A model generated the notes under the pieces. The model searched no databases, was not told the DNA's origin, and worked only from the letters and a program-made list of their open reading frames with translations. From positions 705,501 to 769,500 of the forward strand of contig NZ_JAOQNH010000002.1 of assembly GCF_025961205.1 (NCBI RefSeq): a DNA stretch of 64,000 nucleotides. The letters are read 5' to 3'. This document shows positions 17,808 through 26,450 of this stretch, in pieces. Within the stretch, counting starts at the first letter, position 1, and every line of letters begins with the position of its first letter. Position numbers and translations under genes: made by a program. The stretch is from Azospirillum fermentarium. Its GTDB lineage: Bacteria > Pseudomonadota > Alphaproteobacteria > Azospirillales > Azospirillaceae.

Positions 17808-17882
17808 GGTGCGGGTCTGCCGGCAACGGGAAGGATCGGTTGCCGGACCATAGCCCAAGTGTCCCGCCGGCGCACAGCGGAT

Positions 17883-17915
17883 TTGACACGATCATCATTG
17901 TTATGAATCATGACA
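17883..17915. promoter_or_regulatory. Divergent promoter region with MarR-type operator, site 3
   Basis: TGTTAT-gaatc-ATGACA (17899-17915) matches the two other sites with one substitution in the right arm. On the plus strand a perfect -35, TTGACA (17883-17888), stands 17 bp before AATCAT (17906-17911), a 4/6 match to the -10 hexamer lying within the operator. The site lies between the MarR gene and the acyl-CoA dehydrogenase gene and could serve repression of one and autoregulation of the other. Confidence 0.72.
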
Positions 17916-17950
17916 GTAATAACGAAGCACGAAGGGGAGGAACCGGCGGC

Positions 17951-19693
17951 ATGACCTTTACCGCACCCACGGGCGATATCATCGCCACCCTGACCGACAT
18001 CGCCGGCCTGGACGCCATCATCGCCGAGGGGCTGTTCGACGGGCTGGACCGCGACCTCGTGACCGCCCTGCTGGATCAGGCCGGCGCCCTGGCCGAAGGG
18101 GTTCTGGCCCCGCTGAACGTTCCCGGTGACCGCACCGGCGCGCGGTGGGCCGACGGCGCCGTCGCCACCCCGCCCGGTTTCCCCGACGCCTACACCCAAT
18201 GGCGCGAGGGCGGGTGGAACGGTGTCGCCGCCCCCGACGCCTGGGGCGGGGCGGGGCTGCCGGTGATGCTGAACACCGCGGTGATGGAGATGCACACCGC
18301 CGCCTGCATGGCCTTCGGCCTCGGGCCTGTGCTGACGCAAGGGGCGGTGGATGTGCTGCTGGCCCACGGCAGCGACGCTCTTCGTGCGGCCTATCTGCCC
18401 AAGCTGGTGTCGGGCGAATGGACCGCCACCATGAACCTGACCGAGCCGCAGGCCGGGTCCGATCTGGCGCTGTTGCGCACCCGTGCGGTGCCGGCGGGCG
18501 ACGGCACCTACCGCATCACCGGGCAGAAGATCTTCATCACCTACGGCGACCACGACCTGACGGACAACATCGTCCATCTGGTGCTGGCCCGTCTGCCCGA
18601 CGCGCCGCCGGGCACCAAGGGCATCTCCCTGTTCCTGGCGCCCAAGATCCTGCCCGATGGCACGGCCAACGACCTGCGCTGCGCCGGGATCGAGCACAAG
18701 CTGGGCCTGCACGCCAGCCCCACCTGCACCATGGCGTTCGGCGATGCCGGCGGTGCCATCGGCTGGCTGGTGGGGGAGGAGAACCGCGGGCTTGCCTGCA
18801 TGTTCACCATGATGAACCGCGCCCGTCTCGCCACCGGACTGCAGGGTGTGGCCATCGCCGAGCGCGCCACCCAGCAGGCCCTGGCCTATGCCCGCGAGCG
18901 CAAGCAGGGCCGTGCCCTGAACGGTACCGGCCCGTGCCCCATTGTCGAGCATCCCGACGTGCAGCGGACCTTGCTCTCCATGGCGGCCCAGACCGCGGCG
19001 GCGCGTGCCGTCGCCTATGTCACCGCCACCGCGATCGACCGCGCCGAACGCGCCCATGACGAAGGGGCGGAGGCGCTGGCCGGGCTGATGACCCCGGTGG
19101 TCAAGGCGTTCTGCGCCGACACCGGCATCGCCGTCGCCGATCTGGGCATCCAGATCCACGGCGGCATGGGGGTGGTGGAGGAAACCGGGGCGGCGCAGCA
19201 CCTGCGCGACGTGCGCGTGACCTCGATCTACGAGGGCACCAACGGCATCCAGGCCATCGACCTCGTAACCCGCAAGCTGCCGCGTCAGGGCGGGGCGCTG
19301 GTCGCCGCCCTTCTGGCCGAATGGAAGGCCATGGCGGCGGAGGCGGCGGAGGTGCTGGGCGGGGCTGCCGCCGACCTGACCGCCGCGCTGGACGCGCTGG
19401 AACGGGCCACCGGCTGGCTGCTCACCGTGGGCCGCACGCCGGAACAGGCGCTGGCCGGGGCTTCGCCCTATCTGCGGCTGTTCGGGCTGACCGCTGGGGC
19501 GGCCCTGCTCGCCAAGGGGGCCACCGCCGCCCGCACCCGCCAGCAGGCGGGGGAGGACGCCCCGGCTCTGGAGCGCCGCATCGTGCTCGCCCGCTTCTAC
19601 GCCGCCAACATCGCCCCCGCCGCCCCCGGCCTGGCCCGCACCGTCATGGCCGGCGGCGGGTTCGTGGGCGAGGCGCTGGCGGTTCTTTCCTGA
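17951..19693 (+). CDS. Acyl-CoA dehydrogenase (arylpropionyl-CoA type candidate)
   Basis: 580 residues from ATG 17951 (GGGGAGG upstream); the frame stays open to 17840. It is the long acyl-CoA dehydrogenase type (DmdC/AidB-like, ~590 residues) with an extra C-terminal helical domain. Features: FAD/substrate segment MNLTEPQAGSDL, KIFITYGDHDL, and IYEGTNGIQ with the predicted catalytic base Glu428. In Acinetobacter the hca locus contains an acyl-CoA dehydrogenase (HcaD) that desaturates hydroxyphenylpropionyl-CoA. A similar role here would let saturated side chains enter the same pathway. The amidohydrolase gene follows 26 nt later. Confidence 0.86.
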   Translation: MTFTAPTGDIIATLTDIAGLDAIIAEGLFDGLDRDLVTALLDQAGALAEGVLAPLNVPGDRTGARWADGAVATPPGFPDAYTQWREGGWNGVAAPDAWGGAGLPVMLNTAVMEMHTAACMAFGLGPVLTQGAVDVLLAHGSDALRAAYLPKLVSGEWTATMNLTEPQAGSDLALLRTRAVPAGDGTYRITGQKIFITYGDHDLTDNIVHLVLARLPDAPPGTKGISLFLAPKILPDGTANDLRCAGIEHKLGLHASPTCTMAFGDAGGAIGWLVGEENRGLACMFTMMNRARLATGLQGVAIAERATQQALAYARERKQGRALNGTGPCPIVEHPDVQRTLLSMAAQTAAARAVAYVTATAIDRAERAHDEGAEALAGLMTPVVKAFCADTGIAVADLGIQIHGGMGVVEETGAAQHLRDVRVTSIYEGTNGIQAIDLVTRKLPRQGGALVAALLAEWKAMAAEAAEVLGGAAADLTAALDALERATGWLLTVGRTPEQALAGASPYLRLFGLTAGAALLAKGATAARTRQQAGEDAPALERRIVLARFYAANIAPAAPGLARTVMAGGGFVGEALAVLS

Positions 19694-19719
19694 TTTTCCT
19701 GCAACGGGACATTCGTATC

Positions 19720-20601
19720 ATGGACATCGACTCTCTGGTCGCCATCGACATCCACACCCACGCGGAGAAATCCTGCCGCGCCCCGCTGCTGGAAGAGGCG
19801 CTGGCGATGGAGGAGGCCAAGGCCAAGTACTTCAAGAACGATCTGGGCCAGCCGGGCATCCCGGAAATCGCCGAATACTACCGTTCGCGCAACATGGCCT
19901 GCGTCATCTTCCCCGTGGACGCCGAATGCTGCACCGGCATTCCCCGCGTGCCCAACGACGAGGTGGCGGAACTGGTGGCGCAGAACCGCGACGTGATGAT
20001 CCCCTTCGCCAGCATCGACCCTGCCCGCGGCAAGGTCGGCGTGCGCGAGGCGCGGCGGCTGGTGGAGCAGTACGGGGTGCGCGGCTTCAAGTTCCACCCC
20101 ACCATGCAGGGGTTCTTCCCCAACGACCGCATGGCCTATCCGCTCTATGAGGTGATCGCCGAATACGGCCTGCCGGCGCTGTTCCACACCGGCCAGACCG
20201 GCATCGGGGCGGGGATGCCGGGCGGGGCGGGGCTGCGGCTGAAATATTCCAACCCCATGCATCTGGACGACGTGGCGGCGGATTTCCCCGACATGCCGAT
20301 CATCCTGGCCCACCCGTCCTTCCCCTGGCAGGAAGAGGCGCTGGCGGTGGCGACCCATAAGCCCAATGTCTACATCGACCTGTCGGGCTGGTCGCCCAAG
20401 TATTTCCCGGCCATCCTGGTGCAGTACGCCAACAGCCTGCTGAAGCACAAGATGCTGTTCGGCTCCGACTTCCCGCTGATCACACCGGACCGCTGGATCG
20501 CCGATTTCGACAAGCTGAACATCAAAGACGACGTGCGCCCCTTGATCCTGAAGGAAAACGCCGCCCGTCTTCTGGGCCTGAAGACCAACGGCTCGCACTG
20601 A
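19720..20601 (+). CDS. Amidohydrolase-2 protein, 4-hydroxyphenyl-beta-ketoacyl-CoA hydrolase type (CouO-like)
   Basis: 293 residues from ATG 19720; the frame continues upstream inside the dehydrogenase gene. Amidohydrolase_2 barrel: HxH at His12 and His14 (DIHTHAEKSC), GFKFHPTMQGFFP, LFHTGQTGIGAG, ILAHPSFPW and a late Asp in FGSDFPLITPDRW. In rhodococci CouO of this family hydrolyses the aryl beta-ketoacyl-CoA to the hydroxybenzoate plus acetyl-CoA. Together with the ligase, hydratase and SDR encoded nearby it completes that route without thiolase or aldehyde dehydrogenase. The family also contains decarboxylases, so the assignment leans on context. Confidence 0.82.
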   Translation: MDIDSLVAIDIHTHAEKSCRAPLLEEALAMEEAKAKYFKNDLGQPGIPEIAEYYRSRNMACVIFPVDAECCTGIPRVPNDEVAELVAQNRDVMIPFASIDPARGKVGVREARRLVEQYGVRGFKFHPTMQGFFPNDRMAYPLYEVIAEYGLPALFHTGQTGIGAGMPGGAGLRLKYSNPMHLDDVAADFPDMPIILAHPSFPWQEEALAVATHKPNVYIDLSGWSPKYFPAILVQYANSLLKHKMLFGSDFPLITPDRWIADFDKLNIKDDVRPLILKENAARLLGLKTNGSH

Positions 20602-20617
20602 ATTTCATTTGTGGGAT

Positions 20618-20669
20618 GCAAGGGCCGTTGGCCCTTGCCGGGGGGTGTCGGGGGCGAGCAGCCCCCGAC
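20618..20669. terminator. Two hairpins between convergent genes
   Basis: GCAAGGGCC-gtt-GGCCCTTGC (20618-20638) and GTCGGGGGC-gagca-GCCCCCGAC (20647-20669) fill the gap between the amidohydrolase gene and the HIT gene. They probably end transcripts from both sides; no T run is present. Confidence 0.65.
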
Positions 20670-20675
20670 GACTGT

Positions 20676-21047
20676 TCACTCACCCTTGCCGATCATCCGC
20701 CCCAGATCCCGCCCCGCAAAAATATGCAGGTGCAGATGCGGCACCTCCTGATGCGCCGCCTCGCCACAGTTGGACAGCACCCGATACCCCGGCTCGGCAG
20801 CCCCCACCAGACGGGCCACCTCGCCCGCCGCGCGGATCAGGCCGGCGATTTCAGCCTCCGACGCTTCGGCGCTGAAATGGTCCCAATCCACGTACGGACC
20901 CTTGGGGATGACCAGCACGTGGGTGGGGGTCTGCGGGTTGATGTCGTGGAAGGCCAGGGCGTGGTCGCTCTCGTATACCTTCTTGCACGGGATCTCACCG
21001 CGCAGGATGCGGGCGAAGATGTTGCCGGTATCGTAGGTCTTGGCCAT
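20676..21047 (-). CDS. HIT-family nucleotide-binding protein (HinT-like)
   Basis: 123 residues. It has the family signature HLHLHIF near 105-111 (His-phi-His-phi-His), DINPQTPTHVLVIPK, and GYRVLSNCGEAAHQEVPH. HinT-type proteins hydrolyse nucleoside phosphoramidates and bind purine nucleotides. It is the last gene of the histidine cluster, 6 nt after hisE. An HIT gene at this position is also known in the Azospirillum brasilense his cluster, which supports the taxonomic guess. Confidence 0.93.
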   Translation of the reverse strand: MAKTYDTGNIFARILRGEIPCKKVYESDHALAFHDINPQTPTHVLVIPKGPYVDWDHFSAEASEAEIAGLIRAAGEVARLVGAAEPGYRVLSNCGEAAHQEVPHLHLHIFAGRDLGRMIGKGE

Positions 21048-21053
21048 GTGTGC

Positions 21054-21392
21054 TCACCCCTTGGGACGCGAATTCTTCTCGTCGATGCCGCTGGTGCCCT
21101 CGCGCGCCGCCAGCTTGGCGAAAACCGCTTCCGGTTCCACCCCCGTGGCCGCCCACAGCACCAGCAGGTGATAGAGCAGGTCGGCGGATTCGCCCACCAG
21201 CGCATCCGTGTCGCCGCGCATGGCCTCGATCACCGCTTCCACCGCTTCCTCGCCCACCTTCTGGGCGATCTTGGGCACGCCGCGGCTGAACAGCTTGGCG
21301 GTGTAGCTGCTGGCGGGGTCGGCCCCCTTGCGGGCATTGATGGTGGCGTAGAGCCGCTCCAGCACCGCAGCGGTCGCCTGCGCCTCAGACAT
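21054..21392 (-). CDS. hisE: Phosphoribosyl-ATP pyrophosphatase
   Basis: 112 residues, all-helical MazG-like fold. The sequence contains the HisE motifs [13 protein letters not shown] and [13 protein letters not shown], which carry the acidic Mg2+ ligands. It removes pyrophosphate from phosphoribosyl-ATP, the second step of histidine synthesis. It is a stand-alone enzyme here, not fused to HisI. Its start overlaps the end of hisF by 8 nt. Confidence 0.95.
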   Translation of the reverse strand: MSEAQATAAVLERLYATINARKGADPASSYTAKLFSRGVPKIAQKVGEEAVEAVIEAMRGDTDALVGESADLLYHLLVLWAATGVEPEAVFAKLAAREGTSGIDEKNSRPKG

Positions 21393-22167
21393 GCGCCGCG
21401 GCCTTCTTCACCGGGCGCACCGGGATGCCGGCCTCGGCCAGTGCTGCCTTGGCCTGCCCGATGGTGTAGGTGCCGAAGTGGAAGATGGATGCCGCCAGAA
21501 CCGCCGTGGCGTGGCCGTCGCGGATACCCTGCACCAGATGGTCCAGCGTGCCCACCCCGCCCGACGCGATGACGGGAATGCCCAGCGAATCCGCCACCTT
21601 GCGGGTCAACTCCAGGTCGAAGCCGCTCTTGGTGCCGTCACGGTCCATGGAGGTCAGCAGGATCTCCCCCGCCCCCAGGGATTCCATGCGCTTGGCCCAT
21701 TCGATGGCGTCCAGGCCGGTGTTGTTGCGCCCGCCGTGGGTGAACACCTCCCACTTGCCGGGGGCCGTCTGCTTGGCGTCGATGGCGACGACGATGCACT
21801 GGCTGCCGAACTTCTCCGCCCCTTCGCGCACGAACTCCGGGCGGTGGACGGCGGCGGTGTTGATCGACACCTTGTCGGCCCCGGCGAGGAGAAGCTTGCG
21901 GATGTCTTCCACCACGCGCACGCCGCCGCCGACGGTCAGCGGCATGAACACCTGCTCCGCCGTCCGCCGCACCACGTCGAAGATGGTCTCGCGGTTCTCG
22001 TGGCTGGCGGTGATGTCCAGGAAGGTCAGCTCGTCGGCCCCTTCGCGGTCATAGATGCGGGCCTGCTCCACGGGATCGCCGGCGTCCACCAGATCGACGA
22101 AGTTCACCCCCTTGACCACCCGCCCGTCCTTGACGTCCAGACAGGGGATGACGCGCATCTTCATCAT
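21385..22167 (-). CDS. hisF: Imidazole glycerol phosphate synthase, cyclase subunit
   Basis: 260 residues, (beta/alpha)8 barrel. The N-terminus [17 protein letters not shown] carries the catalytic Asp11, and [12 protein letters not shown] is a phosphate-binding loop. With HisH it makes imidazole glycerol phosphate and AICAR from PRFAR and glutamine-derived ammonia. The first ATG overlaps the hisA stop (ATGA at 22164-22167), and a second ATG follows directly. Confidence 0.97.
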   Translation of the reverse strand: MMKMRVIPCLDVKDGRVVKGVNFVDLVDAGDPVEQARIYDREGADELTFLDITASHENRETIFDVVRRTAEQVFMPLTVGGGVRVVEDIRKLLLAGADKVSINTAAVHRPEFVREGAEKFGSQCIVVAIDAKQTAPGKWEVFTHGGRNNTGLDAIEWAKRMESLGAGEILLTSMDRDGTKSGFDLELTRKVADSLGIPVIASGGVGTLDHLVQGIRDGHATAVLAASIFHFGTYTIGQAKAALAEAGIPVRPVKKAAAHV

Positions 22168-22913
22168 TGGCCGGCACCTTCGGTCACGGGGGCGGACAGC
22201 AGAGCCAGGGCCTCCGCCGGGTCGATGCGCCCGTCATAGAGCGCGCGGCCGCAGATGACGCCCTGAATGCCCGAGGCCTCCTCGCGCTTCAGCGCCTTCA
22301 GATCCTCGATGCTCGACACGCCGCCCGACGCGATGACCGGGGTGGTCAGGTGGAACGCCAGATCGGCGGTGGATTCCACGTTCACGCCCCCCATGGCGCC
22401 GTCGCGGTTGATGTCGGTGTAGATGATGGCCGACACGCCCGAATCCTCGAACTTCAGCGCCAGATCCAGCGCCTTCACCTCCGACGTCTCGGCCCAGCCG
22501 GCCACCGCGACATAGCCTTCGCGGGCGTCGATGCCCACGGCGATCTTGCCGGGGAACAGGCGGCAGGCCTCCTTGACCAGTTCCGGCTGGCGCAGCGCCA
22601 CCGTGCCCAGGATCACCCGCGACATGCCCTTGGACAACCACATCTCGATGGTGGCCAGATCACGGATGCCGCCGCCAAGCTGTACCGGGATGGTCACCGA
22701 CGACAGGATCCGCTCCACCGCGTCCCCATTCACCGGGCGGCCGGCGAAGGCGCCGTTGAGATCCACCAGATGCAGCCACTCGAACCCCTGCTCCTGAAAG
22801 GCGCGGGCCTGTTCACCGGGATCGGTGTTGAAGACCGTCGCCTGGCTCATCTCGCCACGCACGAGGCGGACGCAGGCACCATCCTTGAGGTCGATGGCGG
22901 GGTAGAGGATCAT
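22164..22913 (-). CDS. hisA: Phosphoribosylformimino-AICAR ribotide isomerase
   Basis: 249 residues, (beta/alpha)8 barrel related to HisF. The N-terminal [16 protein letters not shown] has the catalytic Asp8; [10 protein letters not shown] and [12 protein letters not shown] are the two phosphate loops. It isomerises ProFAR to PRFAR, the substrate of HisF/HisH. Its start overlaps the stop of the GNAT gene upstream by 4 nt. Confidence 0.97.
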   Translation of the reverse strand: MILYPAIDLKDGACVRLVRGEMSQATVFNTDPGEQARAFQEQGFEWLHLVDLNGAFAGRPVNGDAVERILSSVTIPVQLGGGIRDLATIEMWLSKGMSRVILGTVALRQPELVKEACRLFPGKIAVGIDAREGYVAVAGWAETSEVKALDLALKFEDSGVSAIIYTDINRDGAMGGVNVESTADLAFHLTTPVIASGGVSSIEDLKALKREEASGIQGVICGRALYDGRIDPAEALALLSAPVTEGAGQ

Positions 22914-23485
22914 GGCAGGGACTCGTTCGTTTGGGACGCGGGAGGGGGGGATGTCAGATCTTTATAATAATAATGCCCGGCAACCGGACGCCCGTCCACC
23001 CAGGCATAGTTGGGGTGTGTGCCCCAGAGGGTGAAACCCGCCCGTTCATACAAGTGAATGGCCGCTTCCTGGGTGGCGCGGACGTCGAGATTGAGAATGC
23101 GGAAACCCAGCGACCGCGCCTCGTCCTCCACCGCCTGGACCAGCCGGCGCGCCACGCCGTTGCCGCGCGCCCATGACGCCACGAAGGCGGTGGTCAGGGT
23201 GCAGGCGTGGGACTGCGCCTCGTTGTTGCGGGCGGGGCGGACCAATTGGGCGGAGCCGGCGATCACCCCGTCCAGCCGGCCGATGAACAGGATGCGTTCC
23301 GGCACGATCAGCACGCCGCGCCAATAGCGCTCCATGATTTCGCGCCCCGGCGGGGTGACCCAGCCGAAGCCGCCGCCGGCCCGGATGGCCTCGTCCGCGG
23401 CATCGCACAGGTCGTGCAGGTCGGCGGGGCGGAGCTTGTCGCCCGCCTGTTCGACGGTGACGGTGCGCTTGGCCTGCTCCGTCAT
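22910..23485 (-). CDS. GNAT-family N-acetyltransferase inside the his operon
   Basis: 191 residues, GNAT fold. The acetyl-CoA pyrophosphate loop is seen as [21 protein letters not shown], followed by [25 protein letters not shown], typical of the C-terminal half. The N-terminal 15-20 residues are family-variable. It starts 3 nt after hisH and overlaps hisA by 4 nt, so it is translated as part of the histidine operon. The substrate is unknown. Its placement between hisH and hisA matches the position of an unassigned ORF in the A. brasilense his cluster as I recall it. Confidence 0.88.
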   Translation of the reverse strand: MTEQAKRTVTVEQAGDKLRPADLHDLCDAADEAIRAGGGFGWVTPPGREIMERYWRGVLIVPERILFIGRLDGVIAGSAQLVRPARNNEAQSHACTLTTAFVASWARGNGVARRLVQAVEDEARSLGFRILNLDVRATQEAAIHLYERAGFTLWGTHPNYAWVDGRPVAGHYYYKDLTSPPPASQTNESLP

Positions 23486-23488
23486 CGC

Positions 23489-24133
23489 TTACGGGTTCCA
23501 GGTCAGGAAATTGGTGATCAGCGCCAGCCCGGTTTCCTGGCTCTTTTCCGGGTGGAACTGGGTGCCGACCAGATTGTCGCGCCCGATGGCCGCGGTGACC
23601 GGACCGCCGTACTCCACCCGCGCCAGCGTGTGTGCCGGGTTGGCGCAGACGAAGTGGTAGGAGTGGACGAAATACCCGTGCGCCCCCGCCGGCAGGTTGC
23701 GCAGAACCGGGTGATCGGACACGATCTCAAGCTCGTTCCAGCCCATGTGCGGGATCTTCAGCGCCGGGTCGGCGGGGGTCAGCTTCAAGACCTCTCCCCC
23801 GATCCAGCCCAGGCCGGCGTGGTCGCCGTGCTCGCGCCCGATGGTGGCCATCAACTGCATGCCCACGCAGATGCCCAGCATGGGGCGCCCGCCGCGGATG
23901 ACGGCTTCGCCCAGCGCATCCAGCATTCCCGGCACCGCCGACAGGCCGCGGCCACAGTCGGCGAAGGCGCCGACGCCCGGCAGGATCACCCGGTCGGCCC
24001 GCCGCACCACATCGGCGTCGGCGGTGACGGTGACGGTCATGGACAGGCCGGCATCCGCCGCCGCCCGTTCCACCGCCTTGGCGGCGGAGCGCAGGTTGCC
24101 GGAGCCGTAATCGATCAGGGCGACGGTGGGCAC
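23489..24133 (-). CDS. hisH: Imidazole glycerol phosphate synthase, glutamine amidotransferase subunit
   Basis: 214 residues, class I glutamine amidotransferase. Nucleophile cysteine in [10 protein letters not shown], catalytic His and Glu in [12 protein letters not shown], and an N-terminal [12 protein letters not shown] motif typical of HisH. It releases ammonia from glutamine and passes it to HisF. It lies 52 nt downstream of hisB and just upstream of the GNAT gene. Confidence 0.97.
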   Translation of the reverse strand: MPTVALIDYGSGNLRSAAKAVERAAADAGLSMTVTVTADADVVRRADRVILPGVGAFADCGRGLSAVPGMLDALGEAVIRGGRPMLGICVGMQLMATIGREHGDHAGLGWIGGEVLKLTPADPALKIPHMGWNELEIVSDHPVLRNLPAGAHGYFVHSYHFVCANPAHTLARVEYGGPVTAAIGRDNLVGTQFHPEKSQETGLALITNFLTWNP

Positions 24134-24185
24134 GGGGAAGCCTCGTTGATCTTCGTCGGAAAACAGGTGGGGCGGGGCAGGGGGG

Positions 24186-24785
24186 TCAGAGCGACCCGCC
24201 CAGCGTGCCCTTGGTGGACGGCACGGCGTCGGCCTTGCGCGGGTCGATCTCCACCGCCGTGCGCAGCGCGCGGGCCAGCGCCTTGTAGCAGCTTTCCACG
24301 ATGTGGTGATTGTTCTCGCCGTACAGGTTTTCCACGTGCAGCGTGACCCCCGCCGCCCCGGCGAACGCCTGGAACCATTCGCGGAACAACTCGGTGTCCA
24401 TGTCGCCGATCTTGTCGCGGCTGAAATGGACCTTCCACACCAGATAGGGGCGGTTGGAGAAATCCAGCGCCACGCGGGTCAGCGTCTCGTCCATGGGCAC
24501 ATAGGAATGGCCGTAGCGCTGGATGCCCTTGCGGTCCCCCAGCGCCTGGGCCACGGCCATGCCGATGGCGATGCCGCTGTCCTCGGTCGTGTGGTGGAAA
24601 TCGATGTGCAGGTCGCCCTCGGCCACCACCGTCAGGTCCATCAGGCTGTGCCGGGACAACTGCTCCAGCATGTGGTCGAGGAATCCGATGCCGGTGCGGA
24701 CGTCGTAGACGCCGGTTCCGTCCAGATTGGCCGCCACCCGGATCCGGGTTTCGTTGGTGTTGCGCTCGATGGAGGCGCGCCGCAT
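24186..24785 (-). CDS. hisB: Imidazoleglycerol-phosphate dehydratase
   Basis: 199 residues, the monofunctional dehydratase without the phosphatase domain found in enterics. The metal-binding motifs DFHHTTED and NNHHIVE are both present, as is [16 protein letters not shown]. It dehydrates imidazole glycerol phosphate to imidazole acetol phosphate, using Mn2+. It is the first gene of the his cluster in the window (hisB-hisH-GNAT-hisA-hisF-hisE-HIT); the other his genes are elsewhere. Confidence 0.97.
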   Translation of the reverse strand: MRRASIERNTNETRIRVAANLDGTGVYDVRTGIGFLDHMLEQLSRHSLMDLTVVAEGDLHIDFHHTTEDSGIAIGMAVAQALGDRKGIQRYGHSYVPMDETLTRVALDFSNRPYLVWKVHFSRDKIGDMDTELFREWFQAFAGAAGVTLHVENLYGENNHHIVESCYKALARALRTAVEIDPRKADAVPSTKGTLGGSL

Positions 24786-24878
24786 GACCGTGCTCTCGTC
24801 TTTGTTACCATTGAGTGTTTATCAGGAACGGCCCGCCTATGCCAGACGGAGGATGCCGCACGGCACAATCCGCCGCTC

Positions 24879-25817
24879 CTACCCAAGAAGAATATGGCCC
24901 GCGGTGCGGATGACGATCCCCACACACCCGCCCAATGCCGCCGGGCGCCACACCGCCGCCGCCCGCCGCCCCGCCGACATCAGCACCGCCAGCCCGGTCA
25001 GGTCCAGCGGGTGGATCAGAAAGCCGGCGCTGGCGTTCAGCAGGGGCACGCTCAAGGTGCCCTGCTTCAGCATGTCGCCCACCACCCCCAGCATGGCCGT
25101 CCCCCCGGCCACCAGCTTGGTCAGGGTGGGCAGCACCAGCAGCGGGTCGATGGACAGCGCCCCCAGCGCCGGGGCCAGCAGCGCCGTCAGCCCGTCGATG
25201 GCCCCGCCCTGGCGCAGCCCCATCACCGCCGCCAGCGACAGCACCAGCATGGGAATGGCGCCGATGGTGATCTTGAAGGCATCCGTCCCCGCCCGGTTGA
25301 TGGCGTCGAGAATACCCTTGGCGTTGTCGGCGGTGGGGTGGCGCAGGGTGTCGTCCAGCCGCTGTTCCTCCGCCGACAGATGGCGCCCGAACAGGTAATA
25401 GGCCGCCGCCGCCGCGGCCAGCCCGCCCACCAGCGACAGCACCAGCACCGGCACGGGACGCAGGCCCAATGCCGCCAGCGGGAACACCGCGTTGGCCTGG
25501 GCCATGGCCAGCACCATGGCGAAAGTGGCGGCCAGGTGGCGGTCGGAGGTGCCGCGCTGCTCCATCATCGCCAGCGTGGCGACGGGGGCGGCGAAGCTGA
25601 CGAAATTGACCTGCAGCGCCGCGAACACCCCGAGCCCGGTCAGGCCGAAGGGCCGCAGCAGCGGCGCCAGCCGCCGCACCAGCCGGTCGAGGACGCCGAA
25701 AGCCTCCAGCACCCGCATGATGGCCAGCATCACCACCATGACCGGCAGCAGCACAAAGAAGGACAGCTCCACCGCCGCGCGGCCGGCGGGCAGGATGACG
25801 TCGGCAAGGATGTTCAT
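24879..25817 (-). CDS. Nucleoside-recognition (Gate) domain membrane protein
   Basis: 312 residues, about eight hydrophobic segments. The N-terminal half includes FFVLLPVMVVMLAIMRVLEAFGVLDRL followed by a Gate-type core, and the C-terminal half includes ITIGAIPMLVLSLAAVMGL and LVAGGTAMLGVVGDML. This pattern fits the nucleoside recognition domain family related to SpmA/SpmB and the gates of concentrative nucleoside transporters. Transported substrate unknown. It lies upstream of hisB on the same strand with 93 nt between, and is divergent from the hemerythrin-like gene at 25923. Function is not assignable beyond membrane transport or gating. Confidence 0.75.
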   Translation of the reverse strand: MNILADVILPAGRAAVELSFFVLLPVMVVMLAIMRVLEAFGVLDRLVRRLAPLLRPFGLTGLGVFAALQVNFVSFAAPVATLAMMEQRGTSDRHLAATFAMVLAMAQANAVFPLAALGLRPVPVLVLSLVGGLAAAAAAYYLFGRHLSAEEQRLDDTLRHPTADNAKGILDAINRAGTDAFKITIGAIPMLVLSLAAVMGLRQGGAIDGLTALLAPALGALSIDPLLVLPTLTKLVAGGTAMLGVVGDMLKQGTLSVPLLNASAGFLIHPLDLTGLAVLMSAGRRAAAVWRPAALGGCVGIVIRTAGHILLG

Positions 25818-25922
25818 GGCGGCGGACTATGCCACCGCTTGCGCTGCGAAAACAGCGGCTTCGGAACACTCCCGCCTTCCGCCCGTTGCTTGGGGACAGT
25901 GAACCGAAACCAGGACCGTTTC

Positions 25923-26384
25923 ATGGACATCTACGACCGGATCGAGAAGGATCATGACACCGTGCGCGGCCTGATGACCCGCATGTTCGATCTCAAGGCC
26001 ACCGAAAAGGCCAAGCGCCGCGCCCTGTTCGACGAGCTTCAGCGTGAATTGTGGGCGCACCAGAAGGTGGAGGAGGCGGTGTTCTACGCCGCACTCGCCA
26101 AGGCCCGCGAAGCCAAGGACGAAGCGGCCGAAGGGCTGAACGAGCATCACGTCATCAGCGGGCTGCTGGACGAGCTGAACGGCATGCCCGACGACGGCAC
26201 CGCGTGGGAGGCCAAGTTCAAGGTGATGACCGAACTGCTCCAGCATCATCTGGACGAGGAAGAGGACGAACTGTTCGACGAAGCGCGCGAAGCCCTGCCC
26301 GACAGCCGGGCGGAGGAGCTGGCCGCCCTGTTCGAGGAGCGCAAGCAGCACGCGCTGGAAGCGCTGAAACCGATTGCGCCATAG
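25923..26384 (+). CDS. Hemerythrin HHE-domain protein
   Basis: 153 residues from ATG 25923. Four-helix hemerythrin-like pattern with His at 11 (EKDHDTVRG), LWAHQKVEEAVFY, NEHHVISGLLDEL and LQHHLDEEEDELF. The HHE-type iron motif of each helix is present, so a diiron centre is plausible. Helix 4 is very acidic. This subgroup (RIC/YtfE-like HHE proteins) is linked to iron, oxygen or NO handling, but no specific role can be named. It is convergent with a bacteriohemerythrin gene. Confidence 0.87.
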   Translation: MDIYDRIEKDHDTVRGLMTRMFDLKATEKAKRRALFDELQRELWAHQKVEEAVFYAALAKAREAKDEAAEGLNEHHVISGLLDELNGMPDDGTAWEAKFKVMTELLQHHLDEEEDELFDEAREALPDSRAEELAALFEERKQHALEALKPIAP

Positions 26385-26400
26385 GGAAAATTCCTGAACT

Positions 26401-26428
26401 CCCCTCTCCCCCGGTGGGGGGAGCGGGG
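26401..26428. terminator. GC hairpin between two convergent hemerythrin genes
   Basis: CCCCTCTCCCCC (26401-26412) pairs, with one mismatch, with GGGGGAG-c-GGGG (26417-26428). It lies in the 66-bp gap between the convergent genes. No T run on either side. Confidence 0.55.
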
Positions 26429-26450
26429 AAACCGTATCACTATGGCTTCG

